Part shown: positions 17,633 through 26,757 of the stretch, piece by piece
Numbering within the stretch: position 1 is the first letter of the stretch
Layout of the letters: every line of letters starts with the position of its first letter
DNA from: Nitrospirillum iridis
GTDB taxonomy: Bacteria; Pseudomonadota; Alphaproteobacteria; Azospirillales; Azospirillaceae
Assembly (NCBI RefSeq): GCF_014205765.1
Contig: NZ_JACIIZ010000002.1
Coordinates: forward strand, 186,001 to 250,000
DNA: 64,000 nt
Direction: 5' to 3'
Position numbers and translations under genes: made by a program
The notes under the pieces: model-generated
Told to the model about the DNA's origin: nothing
Seen by the model: the letters and a program-made list of their open reading frames with translations, nothing else
Database searches by the model: none

Positions 17633-18757
17633 ATGACAACGTCCCACACCCATTTCACCGCAGATGACGTCGCGCACATGCGCGCGGCCCTGGCTCTCGC
17701 CACGCGGGGCCTGGGCCGGTGCGCGCCCAACCCGGCGGTGGGTTGTGTGCTGGTGAAGGACGGCCGCGTCGTGGGGCGGGGCTGGACCCAGCCGGGCGGC
17801 CGACCGCATGCCGAGACCATGGCCCTGGCCCACGCCGGCAACGCGTCGGAGGGGGCGACGGCCTATGTCACGCTGGAACCCTGCAGCCATGTCGGCAAGA
17901 CGCCCCCCTGCGCCGACGCCCTGATCGCCGCGGGCGTGGCCCGGGTGGTGGTGGCCATCGGCGACCCCGACCCCCGCGTCTCCGGCCGGGGAATCGCCCG
18001 CCTGCGCGACGCCGGCATCATCGTCGAGGTGGGATTGCTGGACGAGGAGGCCCGGCTGGTTACCGAGGGCTTCCTGCGCCGCGTCACGGAGGGGCGGCCC
18101 ATGGTGACGCTGAAACTGGCCACCACGCTCGACGGCCGCATCGCCACCCGCACCCATGAAAGCCAGTGGATCACGGGGCCCGTCGCCCGTTCCTGGGGGC
18201 ATGGCCTGCGCAGCATCCACGATGCCATCATGGTGGGAATCGGCACCGCCCTGGCCGACGATCCCGAACTGACCTGCCGGCTGCCGGGGCTGGAGGAGCG
18301 CTCCCCCATCCGCGCGGTGGTGGACAGTCGCCTGCGTCTGCCGTTGACCAGCCGCTTGGTACGCGACGCGCGGCGTGTGCCGGTGTGGGTGGCGACGCTC
18401 AGCGGCGGCGATGCCGCCCGCCGGCGGGCGTATCAGGAATGCGGCGTCGATCTGATCGACATCGATCCCGACGCCGATGGCCTCATGCCGCTGCCAGCGG
18501 TGTTGGCGGCACTTGGCGCCCGGGGCTTGACCCGCGTGTTGGTGGAGGGTGGGGCGCAACTGGCGGCGTCCTTGTTCAAGGATGATCTGGTCGACCGTCT
18601 GGAGTGGTACCGCGCGGCCAAGGTCATCGGCGGCGATGGCCTGGCCGCGGCCCAGGGGTTCGGGCTGGAGCGGCTGGACGGCGCGCCGCGCTTCACTCTC
18701 GTGGACGTGCGTGCGGCCGGCGATGACAAGGCCGAGAGCTATCGCCGCATCGCCTGA
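17633..18757 (+). CDS. ribD: Bifunctional riboflavin deaminase/reductase RibD
   Basis: RibD carries out the second and third steps of riboflavin synthesis from GTP. The N-terminal deaminase domain has the zinc motif HAET with PCSHVGKTPPCADAL; the C-terminal reductase domain has TLKLATTLDGRIATRTHESQWITG, VGIGTALADDPELTCR and the NADPH-binding VEGGAQLAASL. The chosen ATG lies 12 bases after AAGGAGGAG; an ATG at 17609 would place that site inside the gene. At 374 residues it is full length. It starts the rib cluster ribD-ribE-ribB-ribH. Confidence 0.94.
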   Translation: MTTSHTHFTADDVAHMRAALALATRGLGRCAPNPAVGCVLVKDGRVVGRGWTQPGGRPHAETMALAHAGNASEGATAYVTLEPCSHVGKTPPCADALIAAGVARVVVAIGDPDPRVSGRGIARLRDAGIIVEVGLLDEEARLVTEGFLRRVTEGRPMVTLKLATTLDGRIATRTHESQWITGPVARSWGHGLRSIHDAIMVGIGTALADDPELTCRLPGLEERSPIRAVVDSRLRLPLTSRLVRDARRVPVWVATLSGGDAARRRAYQECGVDLIDIDPDADGLMPLPAVLAALGARGLTRVLVEGGAQLAASLFKDDLVDRLEWYRAAKVIGGDGLAAAQGFGLERLDGAPRFTLVDVRAAGDDKAESYRRIA

Positions 18758-18861
18758 CCGCCCGGCGGTTGGCGAAACGCTTAACCGCCCTGCGGCCGCA
18801 TGCCCAAATAACCGCCATTTTGTACTCGCCAGCCGCATCGCCCGGTTCTAGTTTGTCGGCC

Positions 18862-19449
18862 ATGTTTACCGGACTGATCACGGATGTCGGGCAGGTCACC
18901 GCTGTTGAACGGCGTGGCGATACCCGTTTCACCATCGCCACCGGGTTCGACCTGGAGACGGTTGCCATCGGCGCTTCCATCGCCTGCAACGGCGTCTGCC
19001 TGACGGTGGTGGAGAAGGGCGCGGACTGGTTCAAGGTGGACGTTTCCGCCGAGACCCATTCCAAGACCACCACCGGCGGTTGGCAGGCCGGCACGCCCGT
19101 GAACCTGGAGCGGTCCTTGCGCCTGGGCGACGAACTGGGCGGGCACCTGGTCTATGGCCATGTCGACGGCGTGATCCGCATCGTCGATGTTCAGCCGGAC
19201 GGCGACAGCCAGCGCTGGTGGTTTGACGCGCCGCCGGAACTGGCCCGCTTCATCGCCGCCAAGGGCTCGGTGGCGCTGGACGGCGTGTCGCTCACCGTGA
19301 ACTCGGTCGAGGGCACGCGCTTTGGTATCAACATCATTCCCCATACCCAGGAAAAGACCACGTTCCAGCACCTGAAGGCGGGCGGCGTGGTGAACCTGGA
19401 GGTGGACATGCTGGCGCGCTACGTCGCCCGATTGGTGGAAACGAAATGA
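18862..19449 (+). CDS. ribE: Riboflavin synthase alpha subunit
   Basis: A 195-residue riboflavin synthase built of two tandem lumazine-binding barrels. The N-terminal MFTGLITDVGQV signature is followed by IACNGVCLTV, then the second barrel begins near LGGHLVYGHVDG and repeats VALDGVSLTVNSV. It dismutates two 6,7-dimethyl-8-ribityllumazine molecules to riboflavin. The start is fixed by the conserved MFTG. Its last codons overlap the start of the next gene (ATGA), indicating translational coupling with ribB. Confidence 0.95.
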   Translation: MFTGLITDVGQVTAVERRGDTRFTIATGFDLETVAIGASIACNGVCLTVVEKGADWFKVDVSAETHSKTTTGGWQAGTPVNLERSLRLGDELGGHLVYGHVDGVIRIVDVQPDGDSQRWWFDAPPELARFIAAKGSVALDGVSLTVNSVEGTRFGINIIPHTQEKTTFQHLKAGGVVNLEVDMLARYVARLVETK

Positions 19450-20579
19450 GCAACATTCCGGCCGTCGTGGCCCTGTCCTCCCCCGAGGAACTGATCGAAG
19501 AGGCCCGCGCCGGCCGCATGTTCATCCTGGTCGATGACGAGGACCGGGAGAATGAGGGCGACCTGGTGATCCCGGCGGAATGCTGCGATGCCGCCGCCGT
19601 GAATTTCATGGCGCGGCATGGCCGCGGCCTGATCTGCCTGTCCATGGACACGGCCCAGATCAACCGGCTGAACCTGCCCCTGATGTCGCGGGACAACGCG
19701 TCCCGCCACCAGACCGCCTTCACCGTCTCCATCGAGGCGCGGGAAGGGGTCACCACCGGCATTTCGGCGGCCGACCGCGCCCGCACCATCGCCGTCGCCA
19801 TCGACCCCGCCAGCGGCCCGCAGGACATCGCCACCCCCGGCCACATCTTCCCCTTGGTGGCGCGCGACGGGGGCGTCCTGGTCCGTGCCGGCCATACCGA
19901 GGCGGCGGTGGATTTCGCCCGGCTCGCCGGCAAGCTGCCGGCCGGCGTGATCTGCGAGATCATGAAGGATGACGGCACCATGGCCCGCTTGCCGGACCTG
20001 CTGCCCTTCGCCGCCGAACATGGACTGAAGATCGGCACCATCGCCGACCTCATCGCCTATCGCCGCCGTACCGAAACGCTGGTGGAGCGCACCTACACCA
20101 CCGGCATCGAAAGCCGTCACGGCGGTCATTTCACCGTCCACGTCTACAAGAACCGCATCACGGCGGCCGAGCATCTGGCCCTGGTCATGGGCGACGTGGC
20201 CGATGGCCGGCCGGTGTTGGCCCGCATGCACGCGCTTGAGGTGGTGCACGACCTGCTGGGCGACGTGCGCCGGCAGGGCGCGGGCGACCTGGACATCGCC
20301 ATGGCGACCGTGGCGCGCGAGGGCAGGGGCGTCATCGTTGTCATCCGGGACGCCCAACCCTTCTCGCTGCTGGACCGGCTGCGGGCGCTGGATGGCGCCG
20401 GCGCGCCGGACAGCGGACAGTTGCGCGACTATGGCGTGGGCGCGCAGATCCTGCTGGACCTGGGGGTCAAGGAACTGGATCTGCTGACCAACAATCCCAA
20501 GACCCCGGTGGGACTGGACGGGTATGGCCTGACCATCCACAGCCAGCGCGCCATTCCCCCGCGCCCCTCCCTCGCCTGA
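19446..20579 (+). CDS. ribB: 3,4-dihydroxy-2-butanone-4-phosphate synthase fused to a degenerate GTP cyclohydrolase II domain
   Basis: The 377-residue protein has an intact N-terminal RibB domain (about 10-210): DDEDRENEGDLVIPA, the metal/substrate site RHQTAFTVSIEAREGVTTGIS and GHIFPLVARDGGVLVRAGHTEA. It makes the four-carbon unit of riboflavin from ribulose-5-phosphate. The C-terminal half aligns with RibA over GVGAQILLDLGV and LLTNNPKTPVGLDGYGL, but the zinc-binding cysteines (normally C..GDVFGS..CDCG) are absent: the matching stretch reads HALEVVHDLLGDVRRQGAG. The RibA half is therefore probably not catalytic, a state known in some proteobacterial RibBA-like proteins. GTP cyclohydrolase II should be encoded elsewhere. 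It overlaps ribE by 4 bases and is followed by ribH after 10. Confidence 0.92.
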   Translation: MSNIPAVVALSSPEELIEEARAGRMFILVDDEDRENEGDLVIPAECCDAAAVNFMARHGRGLICLSMDTAQINRLNLPLMSRDNASRHQTAFTVSIEAREGVTTGISAADRARTIAVAIDPASGPQDIATPGHIFPLVARDGGVLVRAGHTEAAVDFARLAGKLPAGVICEIMKDDGTMARLPDLLPFAAEHGLKIGTIADLIAYRRRTETLVERTYTTGIESRHGGHFTVHVYKNRITAAEHLALVMGDVADGRPVLARMHALEVVHDLLGDVRRQGAGDLDIAMATVAREGRGVIVVIRDAQPFSLLDRLRALDGAGAPDSGQLRDYGVGAQILLDLGVKELDLLTNNPKTPVGLDGYGLTIHSQRAIPPRPSLA

Positions 20580-20589
20580 GGAGCCGGGA

Positions 20590-21054
20590 TTGGCCGAAGC
20601 CCCCCACCTGATGATCGTCGAGGCCCGGTTCCATGAGGATATCGGCGAGGAACTGGTGCGCGGGGCCGCGGCGGAAATCGCCAAGGCCGGGGCGACGTAT
20701 GAGCATTTCCAGGTTCCGGGGGCCTTCGAACTGCCGGCGGCCATCCAGTATTCCGTGAAGTCCATGGACTTTTATTCCGGCCGCCGCCGTTTCGATGGCT
20801 ATGTCGCGCTGGGCTGCCTCATCCGGGGGGAGACCACGCACTATGACACCGTGGCGGCCGAGTGCGCCCGGGGCCTGAACGATCTGGTGCTGCGCCACAC
20901 CCTGGCGCTGGGCTACGGCGTGCTGACGGTGGAGAATCGGGAGCAGGCCTGGGCCCGCGCGTCGATGGCGCAGAAGAACAAGGGGGCTGAAGCCGCCCGC
21001 GCCTGTCTTGAGATGATCGAGTTGAAGCGTCAGTTCAGGCTGAACACGCGTTAG
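20590..21054 (+). CDS. ribH: 6,7-dimethyl-8-ribityllumazine synthase
   Basis: A 154-residue lumazine synthase, the penultimate riboflavin step, with IVEARFHEDIGEELVRGA, the substrate motif VPGAFELPAAI and GCLIRGETTHYDTV followed by the C-terminal YGVLTVENREQAWARA. The first in-frame initiator after the upstream stop is TTG at 20590, with a GAGGAG site about 6 bases before it, so a TTG start is proposed. It lies 10 bases after ribB. A 154-base gap follows before nusB. Confidence 0.94.
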   Translation: MAEAPHLMIVEARFHEDIGEELVRGAAAEIAKAGATYEHFQVPGAFELPAAIQYSVKSMDFYSGRRRFDGYVALGCLIRGETTHYDTVAAECARGLNDLVLRHTLALGYGVLTVENREQAWARASMAQKNKGAEAARACLEMIELKRQFRLNTR

Positions 21055-21208
21055 GACGCCGGACAGTCAGGGAGCTCCTCCACCGCCGGCCGCGTCCGCT
21101 TCCTGGGCAGGCCCGCTATGCCGCCTAATTTTTCGGTTGGCCGGCTGCCCCATCTTTCCCTACTTTCGACTATCCTGTCCCTTCCTGGCGAAAAGCGTTT
21201 CCGAGATC

Positions 21209-21748
21209 ATGGCACCCCGCAAAAAGGTCACCACCCCCGCGCCGGAAGTGAAGCTTCCCCCGCCCAAGCGCGCCGGCTCCGCCAAGGCGCGGCGCAGCGT
21301 CGCCCGCCTGAACGCCGTTCAGGCCCTGTATCAGATCGAGCTGACGTCAAGCTCGCCTGAGGTGATCATCACCGAGTACGCCAATTACCGCCTGGGGCAG
21401 GAACTGGACGGCGACCGCTACGTCTCCGCCGATGGTGAGCTGTTCGCCGCCATCGTGCGGGGCGCCAGTTCGCGCCAGCATGAGATCGACCCGGTGCTGA
21501 CCCAGGCCCTGGACCGCCAGCATCTGGACCGGCTGGAGCTGCTGCTGCGGGCCATCCTGCGCGCCGGCGCCTGGGAGTTGCTGGCCGGCGGCGACACCGC
21601 CGCCCGTATCGTCATCAACGATTACATCGACGTGGCCCATGGCTTTTTCGCCGGCCGGGAACCCGGCATGATCAACGGCGTTCTGGACAAGGTGGCCCGC
21701 ATCGTTCGCCCGGACGAACTGGCGGCCCGCACCAACGGTCAGGACTGA
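21209..21748 (+). CDS. nusB: Transcription antitermination factor NusB
   Basis: NusB binds boxA RNA with S10 to prevent premature termination in rRNA operons. The 179-residue protein has a basic N-terminal extension (MAPRKKVTTPAPEVKLPPPKRAG), then the NusB fold: ARLNAVQALYQIEL, LELLLRAILRAGAWEL and the end INDYIDVAHGFFAGREPGMINGVLDKVAR. The start ATG was chosen to give the normal length plus the basic tail. Its place after ribH and before thiL is a classic bacterial arrangement. Confidence 0.95.
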   Translation: MAPRKKVTTPAPEVKLPPPKRAGSAKARRSVARLNAVQALYQIELTSSSPEVIITEYANYRLGQELDGDRYVSADGELFAAIVRGASSRQHEIDPVLTQALDRQHLDRLELLLRAILRAGAWELLAGGDTAARIVINDYIDVAHGFFAGREPGMINGVLDKVARIVRPDELAARTNGQD

Positions 21749-21776
21749 CGGCTGAGGAAGGGGCGGATAGAGGCGG

Positions 21777-22841
21777 ATGGTGGATACCGGCCCCGAGTCC
21801 CGCGCCCCTGTCGCCGTCCCTCCCGGGGGGACGGCGCCGCTGGGTGAGTTCGACCGCATCGCCCGCTATTTCCGCCCACTGGCCCAGGGGTTCCCCGGCG
21901 CCATGGCCCTGCGCGACGACGCCGCCTATGTCCGCGTGCCGCCAGGCAAGGAACTGGTGGTGACCACCGACGCCATGGTGGCCGGCGTCCATTTCTTCCC
22001 CGACGATGCGCCGGCCCTGGTGGCCGGCAAGTTGCTGCGCACCAATCTGTCCGACCTTGCGGCCAAAGGCGCCGATCCCCTGGCCTACAGCCTGGTCACC
22101 AGCTTGCCCCGGGCCCTGCCTGAGGATTGGCTGGCGGGATTTGCCAGCGGCCTGGCGGCGGACCAGGCGGAATTCGGCATTCACCTGTTGGGCGGGGACA
22201 GCACCGTCACCGACGGTCCGATCACGCTGGTCATCAGCGCGCTCGGCCTGGTCGACAGCGGGGCGGCCGTCCACCGCCAAGGGGCGGGGGCGGGCGATCT
22301 GGTTTTCGTCACCGGCACCATCGGCGACGCCACGCTGGGACTGGCCCTGGCCCAAGGACGCAAGGGCCCCGTGCCGGAAGAGGACCGGGAATTCCTGCTG
22401 GACCGTTTCCACCGGCCGCGACCGCGCCTGGGACTCGGGCCGGTGCTGCGGGCTGGCGCGACGGCGTCAGCCGACGTTTCCGACGGCCTGCTGGCTGATC
22501 TGGGCCATATCGCGCGCGAAAGCGGCCTGATGGCGGTGCTGGAGGCGGAGCGCATCCCCTTGTCGGTGCCGGCCCGCCGCATGCTCGCGGCCAACGCTTG
22601 CGCCATCACCGACCTGGTCACCGGTGGGGAGGACTACGAGGTGGTGTTCACCGCCCCGCCCGCCGCCCGCCCCGCCCTGATGGCGGCGGCGGCCAAGGCC
22701 AAGCTCACCGTCACCGAGATCGGGGCCTTGCGGCCCCTGGCGGCCGGCGGCGGCTGGACGGATGGCACCGGTCCCGCCCGGCTGGTGGATGCCATGGGCC
22801 GGGACATCACCCCCCGCGCCGCCGGGTGGCAGCACTTCTGA
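21777..22841 (+). CDS. thiL: Thiamine-monophosphate kinase
   Basis: ThiL phosphorylates thiamine monophosphate to the active cofactor thiamine pyrophosphate. The 354-residue protein has the PurM/ThiL fold with GEFDRIARYF at the start, DDAAYVR, the Mg-ATP site TTDAMVAGVHF, NLSDLAAKGADP and the C-terminal ADVSDGLLADLGHIARES and GGEDYEVVFT. The ATG follows GAGGAAGGGG. It begins 28 bases after nusB. There is no TPP riboswitch upstream, consistent with a salvage/terminal-step gene carried in a riboflavin-nusB unit. Confidence 0.95.
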   Translation: MVDTGPESRAPVAVPPGGTAPLGEFDRIARYFRPLAQGFPGAMALRDDAAYVRVPPGKELVVTTDAMVAGVHFFPDDAPALVAGKLLRTNLSDLAAKGADPLAYSLVTSLPRALPEDWLAGFASGLAADQAEFGIHLLGGDSTVTDGPITLVISALGLVDSGAAVHRQGAGAGDLVFVTGTIGDATLGLALAQGRKGPVPEEDREFLLDRFHRPRPRLGLGPVLRAGATASADVSDGLLADLGHIARESGLMAVLEAERIPLSVPARRMLAANACAITDLVTGGEDYEVVFTAPPAARPALMAAAAKAKLTVTEIGALRPLAAGGGWTDGTGPARLVDAMGRDITPRAAGWQHF

Positions 22842-22981
22842 TCCTGGTCTATCCTGAGGAGCGGGGACGTTGTGCCCCTGGGTGCGCCCTGGGATGCGCA
22901 TGGTTTTTTAACGTCCGGGCGCCAGGATGGCGCGCGGCGATGGTTTCTGCGCCCGCGTTCCTTCTGTCGGATATCTCATCT

Positions 22982-23434
22982 ATGAAAAAAATCGTCATGT
23001 TGGTCTTGGCTTTGCTGCTGCTCGTCGGTGCTGGCGTGGGGGGCTATGTTTTCCTGGTCCGCAAGGAGGGCCAGCCCAAGGTCGAGGAAGAGAAAAAGAA
23101 GCCTGCGGGGCCGCCCCAGTTCGTGGATATCGGGCCCTTCGTCCTGCCGGTCATGGGCGACAAGCAGATCGAACAGAACCTGCTGCTCCAGGTCCAGTTG
23201 CAGGTGGCCAGCGACGAGGTGAAGGAGACGGTGAAGGCACAGCGCTATCGCCTGCAGAACGCCTACATCGAGGCGCTGTATGGCAAGTTGGGCAAGCAAC
23301 AGATCAAGTCCGGCCAGGTGATCGACGTGGTGCAGGTGCGCCGCTGGTTGATCGAAGCCACCAACAAGGTCATGGGCGACGGCGTGGTGGACGACGTGCT
23401 GATCCAGGCGGCGAACCAGCACCCCGCCTATTGA
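22982..23434 (+). CDS. fliL: FliL-family flagellar basal-body-associated protein
   Basis: A 150-residue single-pass membrane protein: MKKIV then a hydrophobic helix (about 5-25), a charged linker (KVEEEKKKPAGPP) and a periplasmic FliL domain with FVDIGPFVLPVMGDKQIEQ and RRWLIEATNKVMGDGVVDDVLIQ. FliL rings surround the MotAB stator and support torque. It sits outside any flagellar operon, between thiL and a GNAT gene, 15 kb from motB. FliL-like domains also occur in non-flagellar proteins, so the flagellar role is probable rather than shown. Confidence 0.78.
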   Translation: MKKIVMLVLALLLLVGAGVGGYVFLVRKEGQPKVEEEKKKPAGPPQFVDIGPFVLPVMGDKQIEQNLLLQVQLQVASDEVKETVKAQRYRLQNAYIEALYGKLGKQQIKSGQVIDVVQVRRWLIEATNKVMGDGVVDDVLIQAANQHPAY

Positions 23435-23456
23435 TGATCATCCCGGAGGCGCCGCC

Positions 23457-23936
23457 ATGGACATCCGCCCCTACCGGCCCGGCGACGAGTCGGGCATCGC
23501 CGATCTGATCGTGCCCATCCAGCGGGAGGAATTTGGCGTTCCCATCACCTACGCCGAACAGCCGGACCTGGGCGATATCCCCGGCTTTTACCAGAGGGGT
23601 GCCGGCCAGTTCTGGGTGGCGGTGGATGATGGGCGTGTGGTCGGCACCGTTTCCCTGAAGGACATCGGCGATGGCGCCGGGGCCCTGCGCAAGATGTTCG
23701 TCGCGGCCAGCCACCGCGGCGCGCCGCACCGGTTGGCGGCCGGCCTGCTGAATGTGCTGTTGGATCATTCCCGGGCACAGGGCCTGCGCGCCCTCTATCT
23801 GGGAACGACCGACAAGTTCCTGGCGGCCCATCGCTTCTATGGGAAGAACGGATTCCAGGTGGTGGCGCCCGACGCCCTGCCTGCGGGTTTCCCCCGTATG
23901 GCGGTGGATTCCCGATTCTATACGCTGGTGCTGTGA
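23457..23936 (+). CDS. GNAT family N-acetyltransferase
   Basis: A 159-residue single-domain GNAT protein. It begins MDIRPYRPGDESGIADLI, has the core strand VVGTVSLKDI, the acetyl-CoA loop region LRKMFVAASHRGAPHRLAAGLLN (a variant of the usual RGxGxG/A motif) and the C-terminal LGTTDKFLAAHRFYGKNGF. The substrate cannot be told. It follows fliL by 22 bases with a GGAGG site 8 bases before the ATG, and ends the long rightward gene run. Confidence 0.88.
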   Translation: MDIRPYRPGDESGIADLIVPIQREEFGVPITYAEQPDLGDIPGFYQRGAGQFWVAVDDGRVVGTVSLKDIGDGAGALRKMFVAASHRGAPHRLAAGLLNVLLDHSRAQGLRALYLGTTDKFLAAHRFYGKNGFQVVAPDALPAGFPRMAVDSRFYTLVL

Positions 23937-24380
23937 GAGGACCTCGAAGTCCGGTCGCGTTGGCGGGTCATCGGAGTCGGGGGATGCTCGGGACGGCGTG
24001 ACGCCGCGCCCCACTCCACCCCGGCGGCATGGGGTGGGTAATCGGGCGATGCTACCGTCCGCTCCTGTACCGTCGGATTACTCCGATACGTCAAGTGTTT
24101 TAGATGATTTCATAATCATCCCCGCACCGGGTATGGCAATCGCTGGCAAAAGTTAACAAGTCGACGGACCAGCTACGGGGGCATGTTCTCTTCCGGGTGT
24201 TTTCGCGTTCTGGGTGGACATTTTAGCTTTTACTCTTCCAAATTTGGGAGAAGCTGATCGCGGGCGATTGCTTAGGCCCTGAATCCATGCCACTTTTTTC
24301 AGGCTAACGACGACCGACCCCGGCATCAGAATTGGGGGGGCGCCGAATCCTGGGAAACCAGTCAGGGAAAAGGAAACGAC
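23937..24380. other. Gene-free 444-base region before hppA
   Basis: No supported gene is seen. The first part is GC-rich; bases about 24090-24320 are clearly more AT-rich and must hold the hppA promoter. No clear -35/-10 pair, riboswitch or terminator could be recognised. The length and base shift suggest a long regulated leader for the pyrophosphatase. Confidence 0.4.
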
Positions 24381-26501
24381 ATGACAGGAGTGCTTCCCTT
24401 CGTGTGGGGGTGCGGCGCCTTGGCCGTGCTCTATGGTCTTTTCACCGCCAGGTCCGTCTTATCGGCAAGCCCCGGCAATGCGCGCATGCTGGAAATAGCG
24501 GCCGCCATCCAGGTGGGGGCGGGGGCCTATCTCAACCGCCAGTATCGCACCATCGCCATCGTCGGCGTGGTCCTGACCATCCTGCTGTACATCACCCTGA
24601 AATGGTACGTGGCCCTGGGCTTCGTCATCGGCGCGGTGCTGTCGGGGGCGGCGGGATATATCGGCATGAACGTGTCGGTCCGGGCCAATGTCCGCACGGC
24701 GGAGGCATCGCGCCACGGCATCGCGTCGGGCCTGTCCATCGCCTTCCGCTCGGGGGCTGTCACCGGCATGCTGGTGGCCGGCCTGGCCCTGCTGGGCGTG
24801 TCCGGTTATTTCGGACTGCTTTCCCACCTGGGCATCACCGGGCGACCGTTGGTCGACGCCCTGGTCGCCCTGGGTTTCGGCGCATCGCTGATCTCCATCT
24901 TCGCGCGCCTGGGGGGCGGCATCTTCACCAAGGGGGCGGACGTGGGCGCCGACCTGGTGGGCAAGGTCGAGGCCGGCATTCCGGAGGATGACCCCCGCAA
25001 TCCCGCTGTCATCGCCGACAACGTCGGCGACAACGTGGGTGACTGCGCCGGCATGGCCGCCGATCTGTTCGAGACCTACGCCGTCACCACCGTGGCCACC
25101 ATGGTGCTGTCGTCCATGTTCTTCGCCGGATCGGACCTGTTGGCGCCGATGATGCTGTACCCGCTGGCCATCGGCGGCGTCTGCATCATCACCTCCATCA
25201 TCGGCACCTATTTCGTGCGCCTGGGGGCGGGCAGCATCATGGGGGCGCTGTACAAGGGACTGATCGCCACCGGCCTGCTGTCGCTGGTGGGCATATGGGG
25301 CGTCACCTATTGGGTCTTGCCCGATCACCTGGCGACCGCCTTTTCCGTCAATGGCAAGGAGTTCACCGGCCAGACGCTGTACTGCTGCGCCGTTGTGGGC
25401 CTGCTGGTCACGGCGCTGATCGTCTGGATCACCGAGTATTATACGGGCACCAACTACCGCCCGGTAAGATCGGTGGCGCAAAGCTCCACCACCGGCCATG
25501 GCACCAACGTCATCCAGGGCTTGGCCATTTCCATGGAGTCGACGGCGCTGCCGGCCCTGGTCATCTGCGCCGCCATCCTGACCACCCACCTGATGGCGGG
25601 GCTGCTGGGCATCGCCATCGCCGTGACCAGCATGCTGGCCTTGGCTGGCATGGTCGTGGCGCTGGACGCCTATGGTCCCGTCACCGACAACGGCGGCGGC
25701 ATCGCCGAAATGGCGGATCTGCCGGCGGAGGTGCGGGTGACCACCGACGCCCTGGACGCCGTGGGCAACACCACCAAGGCCGTGACCAAGGGCTATGCCA
25801 TCGGCTCCGCCGGCCTCGGGGCCCTGGTGCTGTTCGCCGCCTATAATGAGGACCTGCACTTCTTCATGGCAAACCCGACGGAGTATCCCTACTTCGCCGA
25901 CCTGTCGGGCACGCTGAACTTCGGCTTGGACAACCCCTTCGTTGTCGTGGGCCTGATCCTGGGCGGGCTGCTGCCCTATCTGTTCGGGGCCATGGGCATG
26001 ACGGCGGTGGGGCGTGCCGCCGGCTCGGTGGTGGAGGAGGTGCGGCGCCAGTTCCGGGAAAATCCCGGCATCATGGCCGGCACGTCCAAGCCCGACTATG
26101 GCCGCGCGGTGGACCTGCTGACCCGCGCCGCCATCAAGGAGATGGTGATCCCCTCGCTGCTGCCGGTGCTGGCGCCGGTGGTGTTGTACTTCGTCATCAA
26201 CGCCATCGCCGGCAAGGGGGCCGCGTTCTCGGCGGTGGGCGCCATGCTGCTGGGCGTCATCGTCACCGGGTTGTTCGTCGCCATCTCCATGACCTCGGGC
26301 GGCGGCGCCTGGGACAATGCCAAGAAGTACATCGAGGAGGGGCACCATGGCGGTAAGGGGTCGGACGCGCACAAGGCGGCCGTCACCGGCGACACCGTGG
26401 GCGATCCCTACAAGGACACGGCCGGCCCGGCGGTGAACCCGATGATCAAGATCACCAACATCGTGGCGCTTCTGCTGCTGGCCATCTTGGCCCACGGCTG
26501 A
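24381..26501 (+). CDS. hppA: K+-independent proton-translocating membrane pyrophosphatase
   Basis: This integral membrane enzyme couples pyrophosphate hydrolysis to proton export, common in Rhodospirillales and useful at low energy. The 706-residue protein has about 16 hydrophobic helices and the cytoplasmic catalytic motifs [13 protein letters not shown] (188-200) and [19 protein letters not shown] (203-221), with a third acidic cluster [10 protein letters not shown] and [17 protein letters not shown] near the end. The subtype-determining stretch reads [10 protein letters not shown] (462-471), with lysine K466 and threonine T469 where K+-dependent enzymes have alanine and glycine, so it is the K+-independent H+ type. 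An AAGGAAAC site precedes the ATG. Confidence 0.97.
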   Translation: MTGVLPFVWGCGALAVLYGLFTARSVLSASPGNARMLEIAAAIQVGAGAYLNRQYRTIAIVGVVLTILLYITLKWYVALGFVIGAVLSGAAGYIGMNVSVRANVRTAEASRHGIASGLSIAFRSGAVTGMLVAGLALLGVSGYFGLLSHLGITGRPLVDALVALGFGASLISIFARLGGGIFTKGADVGADLVGKVEAGIPEDDPRNPAVIADNVGDNVGDCAGMAADLFETYAVTTVATMVLSSMFFAGSDLLAPMMLYPLAIGGVCIITSIIGTYFVRLGAGSIMGALYKGLIATGLLSLVGIWGVTYWVLPDHLATAFSVNGKEFTGQTLYCCAVVGLLVTALIVWITEYYTGTNYRPVRSVAQSSTTGHGTNVIQGLAISMESTALPALVICAAILTTHLMAGLLGIAIAVTSMLALAGMVVALDAYGPVTDNGGGIAEMADLPAEVRVTTDALDAVGNTTKAVTKGYAIGSAGLGALVLFAAYNEDLHFFMANPTEYPYFADLSGTLNFGLDNPFVVVGLILGGLLPYLFGAMGMTAVGRAAGSVVEEVRRQFRENPGIMAGTSKPDYGRAVDLLTRAAIKEMVIPSLLPVLAPVVLYFVINAIAGKGAAFSAVGAMLLGVIVTGLFVAISMTSGGGAWDNAKKYIEEGHHGGKGSDAHKAAVTGDTVGDPYKDTAGPAVNPMIKITNIVALLLLAILAHG

Positions 26502-26514
26502 GCGGCCTTATACC

Positions 26515-26548
26515 GACGGCATTTGACCTTGACCGGTCAAATGCCGTC
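26515..26548 (+). terminator. Hairpin after hppA
   Basis: Perfect 14-bp arms (26515-26528 and 26535-26548) with a 6-nt loop begin 14 bases after the hppA stop. A second small palindrome (GCGACC/GGTCGC, 26564-26579) follows, so this may be a cluster of palindromic elements as well as a transcript end. No T tract is present. Confidence 0.55.
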
Positions 26549-26701
26549 CCTCAATCGCCGGGCGCGACCATCCGGTCGCTTGGCTTCCTCGATTTCCAGT
26601 CCGCCTTCGGCTCCCCGCGAATCTCCGGCGCCCGCCGTCGCGGGCTACAGCGGCACGAGCTCAGAATCTCGTACCACTGGTATTATCCATTTTCCGACAA
26701 A

Positions 26702-26733
26702 AAAAGCCCCGGGGCGTCGTCCTCGGGGCTTTT
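26702..26733 (-). terminator. Intrinsic terminator of bamE
   Basis: Arms AAAAGCCCCG and CGGGGCTTTT (26702-26711, 26724-26733). Read leftward from bamE, whose stop is 25 bases away, the stem is followed by a run of seven T bases. Confidence 0.82.
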
Positions 26734-26757
26734 CCTCATTTCAGGGGCGCGCTGGGA

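Noticed and set aside
15748-18838. Two long minus-strand frames opposite glyA, nrdR and ribD
   Set aside because: All three plus-strand genes are clear; the reverse frames are GC-driven.
24459-26495. A 678-codon minus-strand frame inside hppA
   Set aside because: Gln/His/Asp-rich shadow of the pyrophosphatase, without domain or ribosome site.
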